A stretch of 64,000 nucleotides of DNA from CBDCWQ01 sp965223435 (lineage in GTDB: Bacteria; Myxococcota; Kuafuiibacteriia; Kuafuiibacteriales; Kuafuiibacteriaceae): positions 1,550,001 to 1,614,000 of the forward strand of contig CBDCWQ010000023.1 of NCBI GenBank assembly GCA_965223435.1. Direction: 5' to 3'. Below, in pieces: positions 19,060 through 27,767 of the stretch. The notes below the pieces were generated by a model. It searched no databases. It was not told the origin of the DNA and saw only the letters and a list, made by a program, of their open reading frames with translations. The stretch's first letter is position 1. Each line of letters starts with the position of its first letter. The position numbers and the translations under genes are program-made.

Positions 19060-19073
19060 GTCGTGGCCCCCCC
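19057..19073 (-). promoter_or_regulatory. G7 tract serving as ribosome site for giant protein 1
   Basis: On the minus strand a run of seven G (19073-19067) sits 7 nt before the GTG start. A homopolymer at the Shine-Dalgarno position could change length by slippage. Giant protein 2 has the same arrangement. Confidence 0.5.
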
Positions 19074-19420
19074 AAAGAGGGGTCGAACAGCGCGTACAAA
19101 TCCAAAGGTTTGGCCCCGTCCGCAAGGCCATCGGCAGTGTCCTTGCGAAGCGGCTGGAACCTCGCGTCGGCACATCCCCCCTATGCGCCGATGCCCAAAC
19201 ACGGTGTCGTCTATGGCTCTTGTGTGTGGCCCATCCCCCCTGGTGAGCTTCCACACCGCTATGGGGGATGAGCGGTGCTCGGCAACAAAAAAAAGAGGGA
19301 TCCCGGGGAAAGCGGACGGTGATCGCATGGGGATCTCGGCGGGTCGTAGGCGCCAGGTGTCCCGGGCGCCAGGGGGGGCTCCCGGGACTTTGACCCGGTC
19401 CCGCCCCGGGGCGTCACGGC
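19060..19420. other. Non-coding stretch upstream of giant protein 1
   Basis: 361 bp between the LPS-core operon and the giant gene, both on the minus strand. It holds an in-frame ATG at 19131 (alternative start of the giant), a hairpin GTCCCGGG/CCCGGGAC (19359-19366 with 19381-19388) just after the glycosyltransferase gene that may terminate the operon, and GC-rich palindromes. I see no confident -10/-35 promoter and no extra gene. Confidence 0.5.
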
Positions 19421-20431
19421 CTACGATTGGACGGAGCTATCCAGAATGCTCTGAATGGCGTCGATGACTTCGTCTGCCGAGAGGGTCGTCATACAGCGGT
19501 GGTGTCCCAGCGGACAGCGACGGTGACCGTGGGGGCTGCACGGCCGACAGTCTATCGTGGCCGACAGAACGCGATCCCGGGGCTCGAAGTGATGCCGGTC
19601 TTCGGCGGTGGGCCCAAAAAGGGCCACGACCGGCACCCCCAGGGCTCTCGCAATGTGAAGCGGGCCGGTGTCGCCCGCGATGAGGAGGTCGAGACCAGCA
19701 ATGCCGTCGATGAGATCGTCGATGGTGCCGCCGACAAGGTTTTCGGCTCGGCCTTCAAGAACGGCCCCGTTGAGGTTTTCAAACAAAACACGCTCCAAAG
19801 AAGAGCCGAGATACACCCAATGAAGCTGCCCCGCGGGAAAATGGGCGACGAGTTTTTCGGCCTCCAAGGCCGGCCATCGTTTGGTCTCCCAGTGGGCGCC
19901 CAAAACCAAACCCGCGCGCGCGGGCCTTTCAGAAACGCGTGGTTTGCGCCCTTCACCAGAATGGAGGCTCCCCTTTAGGGTTTGATCGCCTGAGGCCAGC
20001 GTGGAGCGTTTTTCTGCCAGCCGCAGTCGCGCGTCGACAAAGGGTTCGTTTTGAACTTCGGGTTTGGCTTGGGTGTAAAGCAGGCTCCGAAGGCCCCCGC
20101 GAAAGCCGACCCGGTGGGGAATCTTGGCGGCCAATGCCAACAGGGCGCTTCTCAACGAGGGATGGGGGATATAGGCGATGTCGTAGGCCTCGTGTTGAAG
20201 TTCTCGGGCCATTCGCAAAAGCCCCTGAACGCCGCGATCGTCGCCGCGTTTGTCAAATACATGAACGCGACCTACGCCTTCGAGGCGAGCCGCGAGCGCG
20301 TCGCTTGGGGGGCGAACCACCACGCCGACTTGGGCGCCGGAGCCTCGACGGAGCGCGCGTATCAAGGGGCCATTGAACACGGTGTCGCCCAAAAAGGCCG
20401 GGTCGATGATCACCACCTTGGAGGCTTTCAA
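19421..20431 (-). CDS. LPS heptosyltransferase, glycosyltransferase family 9 (WaaF-like)
   Basis: Transfers heptose from ADP-heptose to the inner core of lipopolysaccharide at the cytoplasmic face. The N-terminal Rossmann half starts KVVIIDPAFLGDTVFNGPLIRALRR, cut here to its hallmark GDTVFN. The C-terminal half has GAHWETKRWP, LIAGDTGPLHIARALGVPVVALFG (hallmark DTGPLHIA) and a cysteine-rich end (CRPCSPHGHRRCPLGHHRCM) typical of family members ending CMxxL. The length of 336 aa is normal. The start overlaps the stop of the upstream glycosyltransferase by 4 bp (ATGA), so the two are translationally coupled. The acceptor (heptose I or II) cannot be decided from sequence alone. Confidence 0.9.
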   Translation of the reverse strand: MKASKVVIIDPAFLGDTVFNGPLIRALRRGSGAQVGVVVRPPSDALAARLEGVGRVHVFDKRGDDRGVQGLLRMARELQHEAYDIAYIPHPSLRSALLALAAKIPHRVGFRGGLRSLLYTQAKPEVQNEPFVDARLRLAEKRSTLASGDQTLKGSLHSGEGRKPRVSERPARAGLVLGAHWETKRWPALEAEKLVAHFPAGQLHWVYLGSSLERVLFENLNGAVLEGRAENLVGGTIDDLIDGIAGLDLLIAGDTGPLHIARALGVPVVALFGPTAEDRHHFEPRDRVLSATIDCRPCSPHGHRRCPLGHHRCMTTLSADEVIDAIQSILDSSVQS

Positions 20432-21246
20432 ACTTCGAGCCCTTCGGTTTTGGGTGTCGCCGACTGCGTGCTCTCGGAGGCAAACGTCTTAAGCTCCCAG
20501 AGCCGGATATACTTTTGATAGACCTCGAAGGCTTGGAGGACGCTTAGAACCAATCCGAGCCGACCGGCCAAAAAACCGGTCTTGAGGATGTATGCTCGGA
20601 AGAATCGAAAGCCCGCGCGAAGAAGCGCAAGAAATGGACCGCTCTTTTGTCCCCGCTGGTGGGCAGTTTTTGCAAAAAGCTCGGCGTAGCGAGAGGACTT
20701 GGCCAAAAAGTGGGGAATCGAACGCATCGTATAGTGATTGATGTGACCCGAAAGGGTTTCGGTGTGGCCCTCGATGAGGAGTTTTTCGTGGACGGGTCGG
20801 CTGAGGTCCCATCGCGCGCGGCTCTTGCGAAACAGCCGAACATGGTGATCCGGATAATATCCACACCGCTTTACCCAAGTGGATTTGAAATGGTTCCGAA
20901 ACGGAATGCGAAAAGCCGCAGTCTCGACACTGCAGGAAGAAACGACTTGTTTGATTTGCGTCTCGAGCTTTGAAGACACCTGTTCGTCCGCATCGACACA
21001 CAAAATCCAGTCTCCGGTACAACGGGTGCGCCCATATTCTTTTTGCGCTGCATAGTTGGCGAAGGGATGCTCAAAGACTTGGGCGCCCAGGGCCCGCGCC
21101 TTTTTCTGGGTTCCGTCGGTGGAACCAGAATCTATGACCAAAAGCTCATCACAAAAGGAGAGCGCCTGTAGGCAGGACTCAATACGTGGGCTTTCGTTTT
21201 TAGAGATCACCAGGCCCGATATTTTGTTTTTTGGGTTTTCTTTCAC
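20428..21246 (-). CDS. Glycosyltransferase family 2 (LPS-core WaaE/KdtX-like)
   Basis: A GT-A-fold enzyme. SGLVISKNESPRIESCLQAL starts the nucleotide-sugar domain, followed by ELLVIDSGSTDGT and WILCVDADEQVS (the DxD-type metal site). The C-terminal half has YYPDHHVRLFRKSRARWD and VHEKLLIEG, typical of the WaaE/KdtX beta-1,4-glucosyltransferase group that decorates the inner core. A hydrophobic C-terminal segment suggests membrane association. It is the first gene of a two-gene operon with the heptosyltransferase. The donor sugar is inferred from family resemblance. Confidence 0.88.
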   Translation of the reverse strand: MKENPKNKISGLVISKNESPRIESCLQALSFCDELLVIDSGSTDGTQKKARALGAQVFEHPFANYAAQKEYGRTRCTGDWILCVDADEQVSSKLETQIKQVVSSCSVETAAFRIPFRNHFKSTWVKRCGYYPDHHVRLFRKSRARWDLSRPVHEKLLIEGHTETLSGHINHYTMRSIPHFLAKSSRYAELFAKTAHQRGQKSGPFLALLRAGFRFFRAYILKTGFLAGRLGLVLSVLQAFEVYQKYIRLWELKTFASESTQSATPKTEGLEV

Positions 21247-21678
21247 GACTGCGTTTCATCCGTCAGGCCGGCGGGCGGTGAAGCGGTTTCTCATCTCAGA
21301 CCGGGACCATGCTGCCATTTTTGCGGGGCCGTGGCCTCATGTTTTGCCGTGGACACGCGGCACGATCCGGTTTGCGGCGGCCGTCTAGGGTTATCGAGTG
21401 CGTCGAACCCCTTTTGTGCATCCGCCCCGGAGGGTGCGCTGCCTCACAGTGGGGGGGCTGTTCGGTAAGAGCGATGTGCCCGCTGTGGGTGCGCATGCAC
21501 GGACGGTCAACTTCGTTTATCTGCCATGTTTTGTTGCGAATTTTTGATCATCGCTTTCGTATATGTCTGTTCAACTGCTCAATGAGAAAATGCGGAGCGC
21601 ATCCGTGCGCTGCCTACGATTCGTTATTAGTGTCAATCATAATTGACGCAATGAGAGCGCGCATGGGATCCAAAATAG
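21247..21678. other. Divergent intergenic region with AT-rich operator-like palindrome
   Basis: 432 bp between the divergent GT2 and beta-helix genes. It is GC-rich near the GT2 gene and noticeably AT-rich from about 21520. Around 21630-21650 GTCAAT and ATTGAC form a short inverted repeat, a plausible operator or promoter-proximal site for the beta-helix gene. No gene is supported. Confidence 0.45.
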
Positions 21679-22962
21679 ATGAGTTATCAAACCAAGCGTT
21701 CGACGCGATGTGCATTGTCAGTGGTAGTTGCTTTGAGTCTCTCGGTCTGGTGGATGCCGGCAGAAGCCTCCAACAAAAAAGTGCTGATGGTCGATGATGA
21801 TGGCGTTCAATGCCCTGAAGCAGAACACTCCACGATTCAGAGTGCGGTCGATGCGGCTTCCATGATGAATGGCCGAGTCATCATTCGGGTGTGCCCTGGT
21901 CGCTATCCGGAGAACGTGGTCATCCAAACCGAACGGAAGCTTCTCATCGTGGGCACGGGCCCTGAGGTGAGCGTCGTCACCGGCGTAGCGGGCACCGAGG
22001 GGCCGGTTTTTGACGTGACCGGCGGCGGCAAGGTGAGCATCAAGAATCTCATCGTGGACGGAGAATCGTTGCTTGACGGTCCGGTTGTGTGGGGCATTCG
22101 GTATCGGGAAAGCTCGGGACTCATTTTTGGTGTGGAGGTTGCGAACATTCGCAATGCCGACGGCTCATCGCAGGGCGTAGGCATATCCGCCGAATCGTCG
22201 GGCGAAAGGGTGAGCGTGGTTGTGGCGAAAAACGTGGTCAGCAACGTCACCCGTGTCGGCATTCGCGCCAATGGGCCGGGCATCACGCTTCACGCGAACG
22301 GCAATCGAGTGGTGGGGCCGTCGCTTCCCAAAGTTTGGGCGCCGAATGGTATTCAGATATCCCGTGGTGCGCGCGGCGTCGTGGTGAAAAACGAGATACA
22401 CGATGCGACGTCTCCGGTGCCCGAAAACGGTGGTGGCTCTGGCATTTTGCTTTTTTGCTCAGACAGCAGCCGGGTTCGGCAGAATATTGTACTGCTCTCG
22501 GACCTTGGCGTCGTCGTTGCCGACAATGCCGGCGCACGGGTCGAGCGCAATCACATCCTGGATAGCGTCAGCGATGGCATCAGCATCCAGCGGGTGGGTT
22601 CGTTTTTTGGGGACCCAGGGTGCCCCGACGGCATCCCGGTGACGGAGAACAATACATTTTTCCGAAACCACGTGAGTGACAGCGGGCGGCATGGGCTCAG
22701 TATGATTTCTTTTGACCCGGAGCTCGGGCCGGTTCCCACGCACAATCGGGTGAGCAAGAACACGATCCTGGATTCAGGTTTTTCGGGGATTGAAGTGTTT
22801 CACGGTACTTCAAACCGGTTTTTCCGCAACTTCGTGCGGCAAAGTGCAGTCCAGGATCTTGAGGACCAAACCGTGGGCAGCGGCACGCTGGGCACCGACA
22901 ACGATTGGAAGCGAAACCGCTGCCTCACGAGCTCGCCGGACGGGCTGTGTGTGCACCCGTGA
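21679..22962 (+). CDS. Secreted right-handed parallel beta-helix protein
   Basis: 427 aa with an N-terminal signal peptide (hydrophobic core ALSVVVALSLSVWW, cleavage likely after ...PAEA). A VDDDGVQCPEAEHSTIQSAVDAA opener and RVCPGRYPENVVI are hallmarks of periplasmic copper-binding/NosD-like and pectin-lyase-fold proteins. About ten PbH1-type coils follow (for example NVVSNVTRVGIRANG, NHILDSVSDGISI, NTILDSGFSGIEV). The likely role is an exported polysaccharide-binding or -cleaving protein; no catalytic set can be assigned. It is a paralogue of the next gene, with which it converges at a 4-bp gap. Confidence 0.85.
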   Translation: MSYQTKRSTRCALSVVVALSLSVWWMPAEASNKKVLMVDDDGVQCPEAEHSTIQSAVDAASMMNGRVIIRVCPGRYPENVVIQTERKLLIVGTGPEVSVVTGVAGTEGPVFDVTGGGKVSIKNLIVDGESLLDGPVVWGIRYRESSGLIFGVEVANIRNADGSSQGVGISAESSGERVSVVVAKNVVSNVTRVGIRANGPGITLHANGNRVVGPSLPKVWAPNGIQISRGARGVVVKNEIHDATSPVPENGGGSGILLFCSDSSRVRQNIVLLSDLGVVVADNAGARVERNHILDSVSDGISIQRVGSFFGDPGCPDGIPVTENNTFFRNHVSDSGRHGLSMISFDPELGPVPTHNRVSKNTILDSGFSGIEVFHGTSNRFFRNFVRQSAVQDLEDQTVGSGTLGTDNDWKRNRCLTSSPDGLCVHP

Positions 22963-22966
22963 TGGG

Positions 22967-24277
22967 CTACAGCTGGTCTTGACCGTCGGTGGAGTTGTTT
23001 GGGTTGGGCATCTGCTCTTGGTTGTGCTGTATGAAGATCTTCTTTTTGACGTTGAAGAACTTGTTGGATTTGATTCGGTTGCCCTTTCCGCAGTCTTGAA
23101 CGCCGATGAGGGCGTCGTTGATGGTGTTGTCACGGACGAGGGTGTAGTCGCCGTTTAAGAAGATGCCGTTCTCTTCGTGGTTGAAGATGCGATTCTTCTT
23201 GATGCGATTTTTGGTACCACCGAGGATCAGGATGCCGGCTGCGACGGAAGAGCTGTCGATTGATCCGAATACCGTGTTCCGGCGGATCCAATTGTTGTTG
23301 CCACGAACCAGAATGTTGACGTTGGTGGGGCCAATAACGTTGTCAACGATTTCTACATTGTCTGAGTTTTGCACGAGGATACCGGTGCCGACCCAAACGC
23401 ATGAAAGTTCGTCGTCGAAGATGTTGCATCCGCTCCAGACGTTGTTGTTGACGATGTTGTTTCGGATTCGGCCCGAAGCACCACGGGACAGAACGATTCC
23501 GTTGGGGACTGAGGTTGAGCTCGATCCCGGCCCTTCAACCACGTTGTTTTTGATGTCCACGGTGGCGCCTGCTCCGTCGGCCATGATGCCGTTTTTCAGA
23601 AAGCCGTCCACGACCGAAGACTTGACGGTCACGTCGATCTGGTGACCATCGCGGCCCAGTGCGGTGATCGCGTTCCATCGGGTGCACACGACCTCTGGGC
23701 CGAATTTTGGCAAGATATTTCGAACCACGACCTTGTTGGCTTCTCCCGAAGCGTTGAAAAAGAGGATCCCGAAGAGTCCCCTTCCGCAGGCATCCATCTC
23801 CATATTGGAGCCGTCGATCGTCAGGTTTTCAATGTTCACCCGGGGCGGCTCTGCAACCGACGAGGTCTGGGTATTGGACACATTGATGAGCGCGACCCAA
23901 GACTGCGCGTTGACCCTAAGGTTTGTGGGCATGAGCATCGCTCCGCTGGTGTTGCCTCGGCCGCCGTGGCCGCGCTGTACCTTGCGGTTGCGCCCTCGAA
24001 TTGTCAGGCTTTTGTCTACAATATCGAGCTGCTCGTCGTAGGTCCCTTGGCAGACCACAATCACGGCGCCGTCCTGGGCGGCATCAATTGCGGACTGGAT
24101 GGTTGTAAATCGTGCATGCGGACACTGCTGTCCGTCGTCATCGACGAAGAGTCTGGGGGCTCGGCCTGGGCCGTGGCCATAGCCGCCGGCATCGGCAGGG
24201 GATGTTAGGCCAAGGGTGACCAACAGGCCCAATCCAAAGCCAGTGAGGGATCGTGGGGTGCTTAAGGGTCCGTTCAT
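22967..24277 (-). CDS. Secreted right-handed parallel beta-helix protein (paralogue)
   Basis: 436 aa from the ATG at 24277 (MNGPLSTPRSLTG), supported by an AAGAAGGA site. The signal peptide ends ...SPADA, then a glycine-rich spacer and the same opener as its neighbour (LFVDDDGQQCPHARFTTIQSAI). Beta-helix coils run to the end (NNVVEGPGSSS, NNIVNNNVWSGC, DNVIGPTNVNILV, NTVFGSID, NRIFNHEENGIFL). Pectin-lyase-like fold; substrate unknown. The two paralogues face each other tail to tail with only 4 bp between stops. Confidence 0.85.
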   Translation of the reverse strand: MNGPLSTPRSLTGFGLGLLVTLGLTSPADAGGYGHGPGRAPRLFVDDDGQQCPHARFTTIQSAIDAAQDGAVIVVCQGTYDEQLDIVDKSLTIRGRNRKVQRGHGGRGNTSGAMLMPTNLRVNAQSWVALINVSNTQTSSVAEPPRVNIENLTIDGSNMEMDACGRGLFGILFFNASGEANKVVVRNILPKFGPEVVCTRWNAITALGRDGHQIDVTVKSSVVDGFLKNGIMADGAGATVDIKNNVVEGPGSSSTSVPNGIVLSRGASGRIRNNIVNNNVWSGCNIFDDELSCVWVGTGILVQNSDNVEIVDNVIGPTNVNILVRGNNNWIRRNTVFGSIDSSSVAAGILILGGTKNRIKKNRIFNHEENGIFLNGDYTLVRDNTINDALIGVQDCGKGNRIKSNKFFNVKKKIFIQHNQEQMPNPNNSTDGQDQL

Positions 24278-24817
24278 TTCGAGTTTTCCTTCTTCTTGCG
24301 GCCACCCGTGTGGCCTAAATTCCGTCAAAGCGTGCCTCCGGTGCGTATTCGTCGGCGATCAATAACCCGCATGGCGTGCACAAGCCCCTGCGTTTCAACG
24401 CTGGCGGGTCTCTTCAAGTTGTATTGCTTTACTGAATCGCTTCCACCAAACAGTTGCAAGCGTTTTTGACGAAAACAGCTCTCGAGAATACAGGTAGGCC
24501 GATTCCGTCTAGTGATTTCGCCTTTTACGACATTACCCTAGGCGATGAAGGTGGTCCTGCGGACGATGGAATCGGTTCTTGGCGGGCGCCCGAAGGGAGC
24601 AGATAGGCAGGTTGCACAAAGCAACATCCTGAAGGGAGAACGCGACGTGGTTTTCACGGTTTGAAGGGGGGATTCATCGGCAGTGGGCGCCCTGCAACCC
24701 GGGTGGCAGATTCGCCATCCGATCGCCCAAGTTACTGCAATGACACTGTTTTGGTCGGAGCCTTCGAGATGCGCTGGTGCGTCCTTGGAGCCCACCCGGC
24801 CGGGTCGGCGGACGAGC
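24278..24817. other. Intergenic region upstream of the beta-helix gene
   Basis: 540 bp between two minus-strand genes. The part next to the beta-helix start (about 24320-24540) is relatively AT-rich and should contain its promoter. Near 24794 a CCCGGCCGGG palindrome just past the TIM-barrel gene may act as its terminator. Short open frames here lack coding character. I see no RNA gene or riboswitch I can name. Confidence 0.45.
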
Positions 24818-27673
24818 TCAGTCTTGGCCAGCGGAGCGAGTCAGATCTGCGGCGGTGACTACGATGTCTCTGACGAAGCCCTGATAGCCGACCTGAAAAC
24901 GCCCATCTTCGATGGGAACCCGATGCAGGTTGCTCTCGAAGAGCGCACTTTGCTCAATCAGGGTTTGGTTGCGGTTTTTTCGGTCGTAGACGCTCTGGCT
25001 GTCGAAGAACCGCATCCTTTTTTGGCCTAGGCTTTTAGGAATGGCGGGGTCCATTTTTTGGCCGACCCGACGGCCGTCGATGGATACGCGGACCACGCGG
25101 CTAAACCCGTTGTAGCTTGCGGTGACGCGGTGCCAACGTCCATCGAACAGCACATCGTTGTCGACGTTGACGCTCAAAAAACGACCCAAGGTGGAATCCG
25201 CGGGACCGCTGTCAAAGATCTGACCGGGACTTTGGTAAAGTCGCCACGAAAGATCTCCACCTTCGTTGTTGAGGAGAAGACACAGCCCGAGATCAAGATC
25301 CCCGTACATGAACACGGGTACCGGACGGCGGCCAGCATCGCCATCCGGTTTGAGCCACAGCTCGACGCTGAGGGCGTTGATGGGGGTGGTTTCGGCCCTG
25401 AGGACTTCCCCGGTCGCGAGGTGGGCGCCCCTTTGAGTCCATAGTCCAACCAGCTCGGGGGGGTTTGTGACGATTTGAGCTTGGGCGCTGCCTCCCAACA
25501 CGAGATCGGGGCCCAAGGCCATTTCGTTCTTCCAGAGCTGGCCTGGGTCGCGCATCGACCACCGGCCCAGGACTCGATTTGTTGGGAACGCGGCTGGGTC
25601 GTGGGGGTTGGAATCTTGGGCGATCTCTTCGTTGTTGCCGACGCCGTCCCCATCGAGGTCCAGGTCTTGGTGGTCTGGGATGCCGTCGCGGTCGAGGTCG
25701 GGGGCGACTTCAATCACCGTGGTGCCGGGGCCGATTCTTTGACCCGTATCGGTGCGGCCAAAGACGTGAAGGGCAAGGGTTCCCGGGTGCGGGGGGACGA
25801 CGTGGGTGTAGGATCTCGGCGTGACGAGGCGTTCGGTGTGGCTGGCACCGGTCGATGCGGTGTAGACCAGCTCGAGCTCGTACAGGGAGACCGACGGCGC
25901 GGGGGGCATCGAAAAGGCCGGCCAGGCGACCCGTGATCGACGTCCTTCAAGCAGGGGTTCGTGTGGCCAGTGACTGACCGATTGGGGAGGGATGTCGGCC
26001 GACGCTTGGGCAGGGATCTCAAGCCAGCCATCGGAGATGTCGTACCCGGTGGTTCCTCCCGGCTTTTTCTCCGTCGCTTCGATGCGCACCCGGTACCGCG
26101 TACCCGTAGTGAGCAACATGGCCTGCATGTCGAGGGCGTAGTGACCGTCGTTGATCTGAACCCCGTGCCCTCCCGCGTCGATGGTCGGCACCGAACGCCA
26201 TTGGTGCTCACCCTCGGTCATGATGGCGATATCGATCGATAGGGCTTCGTCATCGGGGTCGTAGGCGCGGTAGTCAATATCCAGTTGAGACGTGGGGTGG
26301 GTCCGGCTCAGGGTGGATGCATGGAAGAGGCAAGCGGGGGGGCGCGCTTGATGTCTGGTCAGGCTTCGGTAAGCGGTGTCCCCGTTGGCGAGGTCTTCGT
26401 AGTAATGGTACGCGAGGCCTTTGAGGGCCGGATTGTGTTGATGGGCAAGGACCAGGGTCTCGATGTTGGCCCTGAGGGCGTTCGGAACCGCATAGTAATA
26501 CGAGGAAGAGTGTGCGTAGAGGGTCTGAAAGAAGGATTCGGGTGTCGGTTCTTTTTGGGAGACCTCGAGCGACTCAAACCCCACATAGACACTCCGGTGT
26601 AGTCCGCTTTGTTCCGCGTACCGGAGTTCGTCCTGGGGCCCTGCCATCATCGGCTCCGATCGAATGTCGTAGTTCATGATGGCGACGTAGTCGGTTCGGT
26701 CTTGCACTTGTCGATGGTCGGCAGGCGTCCCCCGCGGGTTTTCTGGGTCCCACCAGGGAGGAATGGCGGCGCCGAGTTGAAGGTCATCGTGGGTCTCTTG
26801 ATTGTGGGTGTTCACGCGGGCTCGCCAGGCCTCCAGCGTGTCGATGTATTGAGGCCAAATGATGTGGGTTCGGTGCTCCGGGTTGGACCACGAGTACGGG
26901 TAGCCCGCGTCTTCTCTCAGAACATAGGGTTCGGTGTCTTGCTGGAAGCCATCAAAGCGGGCGGCTTCAGGGCTCTCTTGGTTGAAACGGAGGACCGCAT
27001 CCAGGACTTCGAAAGAGCCGGCGTTGTAGGGTTCTTGGGTCTGCGGGTTGCGTTCTTGGAGTGACCACAGCGGGTCACCCGTAAGGAAATGAACCTCGAG
27101 CCCTCGGCTGTGGGCGTCGGCGAGGAAGGCGCGAATAGGCTCTGCCTCGGTCAAGAGGTGCTCGGAGCTAAGCGACAAGAAAAGAACGCGGATGGGTCCG
27201 GATGGGCTTTGGGCGCTCCCTTCGAGAAAGCTATACAGGGCGAGGCGTTCGGTTTCATCGAGCACGATGCGGTCCGACATATTCCAGATCCACATGGCGT
27301 TTTGGGGTGGAGCCAGAGGCGCGTTGCCCTGGCCGTGGGGTTGAGCCGAGGGGCTTTTTGGGGGAGGAATGCTTGCGGTTGGGGGCGCCCCCATGGGCGC
27401 TCCGGTGCAGGCTTTCAGGATCTGAGCGGTGACCAGGACCACGCCCAGGACGTTTCGGGTCCCCTCGTGGACCAAAACGGACCTCCGTGGTTCCCGGGTT
27501 GCTCGAGAGGCGTGGCGAACGCCGTCTTGGCTCGAGATGTTCTTCCCCCACGTTGGCCAAAACGGTTGGAACGCAGCCTTTCGCTTGCTTCGGTTCCTTC
27601 CGGGCACAGCGATGTCTGATTCATGCGCTTTTCCCGTTCGTCCTAGGGTTGTCCAGTGGGGCCATCCGAGCAT
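24818..27673 (-). CDS. Membrane-anchored TIM-barrel glycoside-hydrolase-like protein with LamG-like domain
   Basis: 951 aa. The ATG at 27673 has a strong AGAAGGAG site 7 nt upstream, so the long basic N-terminus is kept. A hydrophobic segment (VLGVVLVTAQILKAC, about 75-90) precedes a Pro-rich linker. Residues ~125-460 look like a (beta/alpha)8 barrel: WIWNMSDRIVLD, VLFLSLSSEH, EVHFLTGDPLW, DGFQQDTEPYVL (candidate acidic residues), YVAIMNYDIRSEP, GLAYHYYEDL. Next come FN3-like modules, a type-3 thrombospondin-like Ca-binding stretch (DLDRDGIPDHQDLDLDGDG), and a C-terminal concanavalin/LamG-like fold. It probably acts on surface or extracellular glycan; the exact family is not recognised. Confidence 0.75.
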   Translation of the reverse strand: MLGWPHWTTLGRTGKAHESDIAVPGRNRSKRKAAFQPFWPTWGKNISSQDGVRHASRATREPRRSVLVHEGTRNVLGVVLVTAQILKACTGAPMGAPPTASIPPPKSPSAQPHGQGNAPLAPPQNAMWIWNMSDRIVLDETERLALYSFLEGSAQSPSGPIRVLFLSLSSEHLLTEAEPIRAFLADAHSRGLEVHFLTGDPLWSLQERNPQTQEPYNAGSFEVLDAVLRFNQESPEAARFDGFQQDTEPYVLREDAGYPYSWSNPEHRTHIIWPQYIDTLEAWRARVNTHNQETHDDLQLGAAIPPWWDPENPRGTPADHRQVQDRTDYVAIMNYDIRSEPMMAGPQDELRYAEQSGLHRSVYVGFESLEVSQKEPTPESFFQTLYAHSSSYYYAVPNALRANIETLVLAHQHNPALKGLAYHYYEDLANGDTAYRSLTRHQARPPACLFHASTLSRTHPTSQLDIDYRAYDPDDEALSIDIAIMTEGEHQWRSVPTIDAGGHGVQINDGHYALDMQAMLLTTGTRYRVRIEATEKKPGGTTGYDISDGWLEIPAQASADIPPQSVSHWPHEPLLEGRRSRVAWPAFSMPPAPSVSLYELELVYTASTGASHTERLVTPRSYTHVVPPHPGTLALHVFGRTDTGQRIGPGTTVIEVAPDLDRDGIPDHQDLDLDGDGVGNNEEIAQDSNPHDPAAFPTNRVLGRWSMRDPGQLWKNEMALGPDLVLGGSAQAQIVTNPPELVGLWTQRGAHLATGEVLRAETTPINALSVELWLKPDGDAGRRPVPVFMYGDLDLGLCLLLNNEGGDLSWRLYQSPGQIFDSGPADSTLGRFLSVNVDNDVLFDGRWHRVTASYNGFSRVVRVSIDGRRVGQKMDPAIPKSLGQKRMRFFDSQSVYDRKNRNQTLIEQSALFESNLHRVPIEDGRFQVGYQGFVRDIVVTAADLTRSAGQD

Positions 27674-27767
27674 GGTGCGACTCCTTCTGATGACCAGTAC
27701 TCGGGCGCGCTCGATTTGGGTTGACCGTGGCTCGAAAGCGCTGGCTGCCTTTCAGGCTTTTAGGGTT

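Noticed and set aside
24540..24817. Possible c-di-GMP riboswitch upstream of the beta-helix gene
   Set aside because: Some GC-rich pairing is present, but the conserved GEMM core was not found and orientation relative to the genes does not fit.
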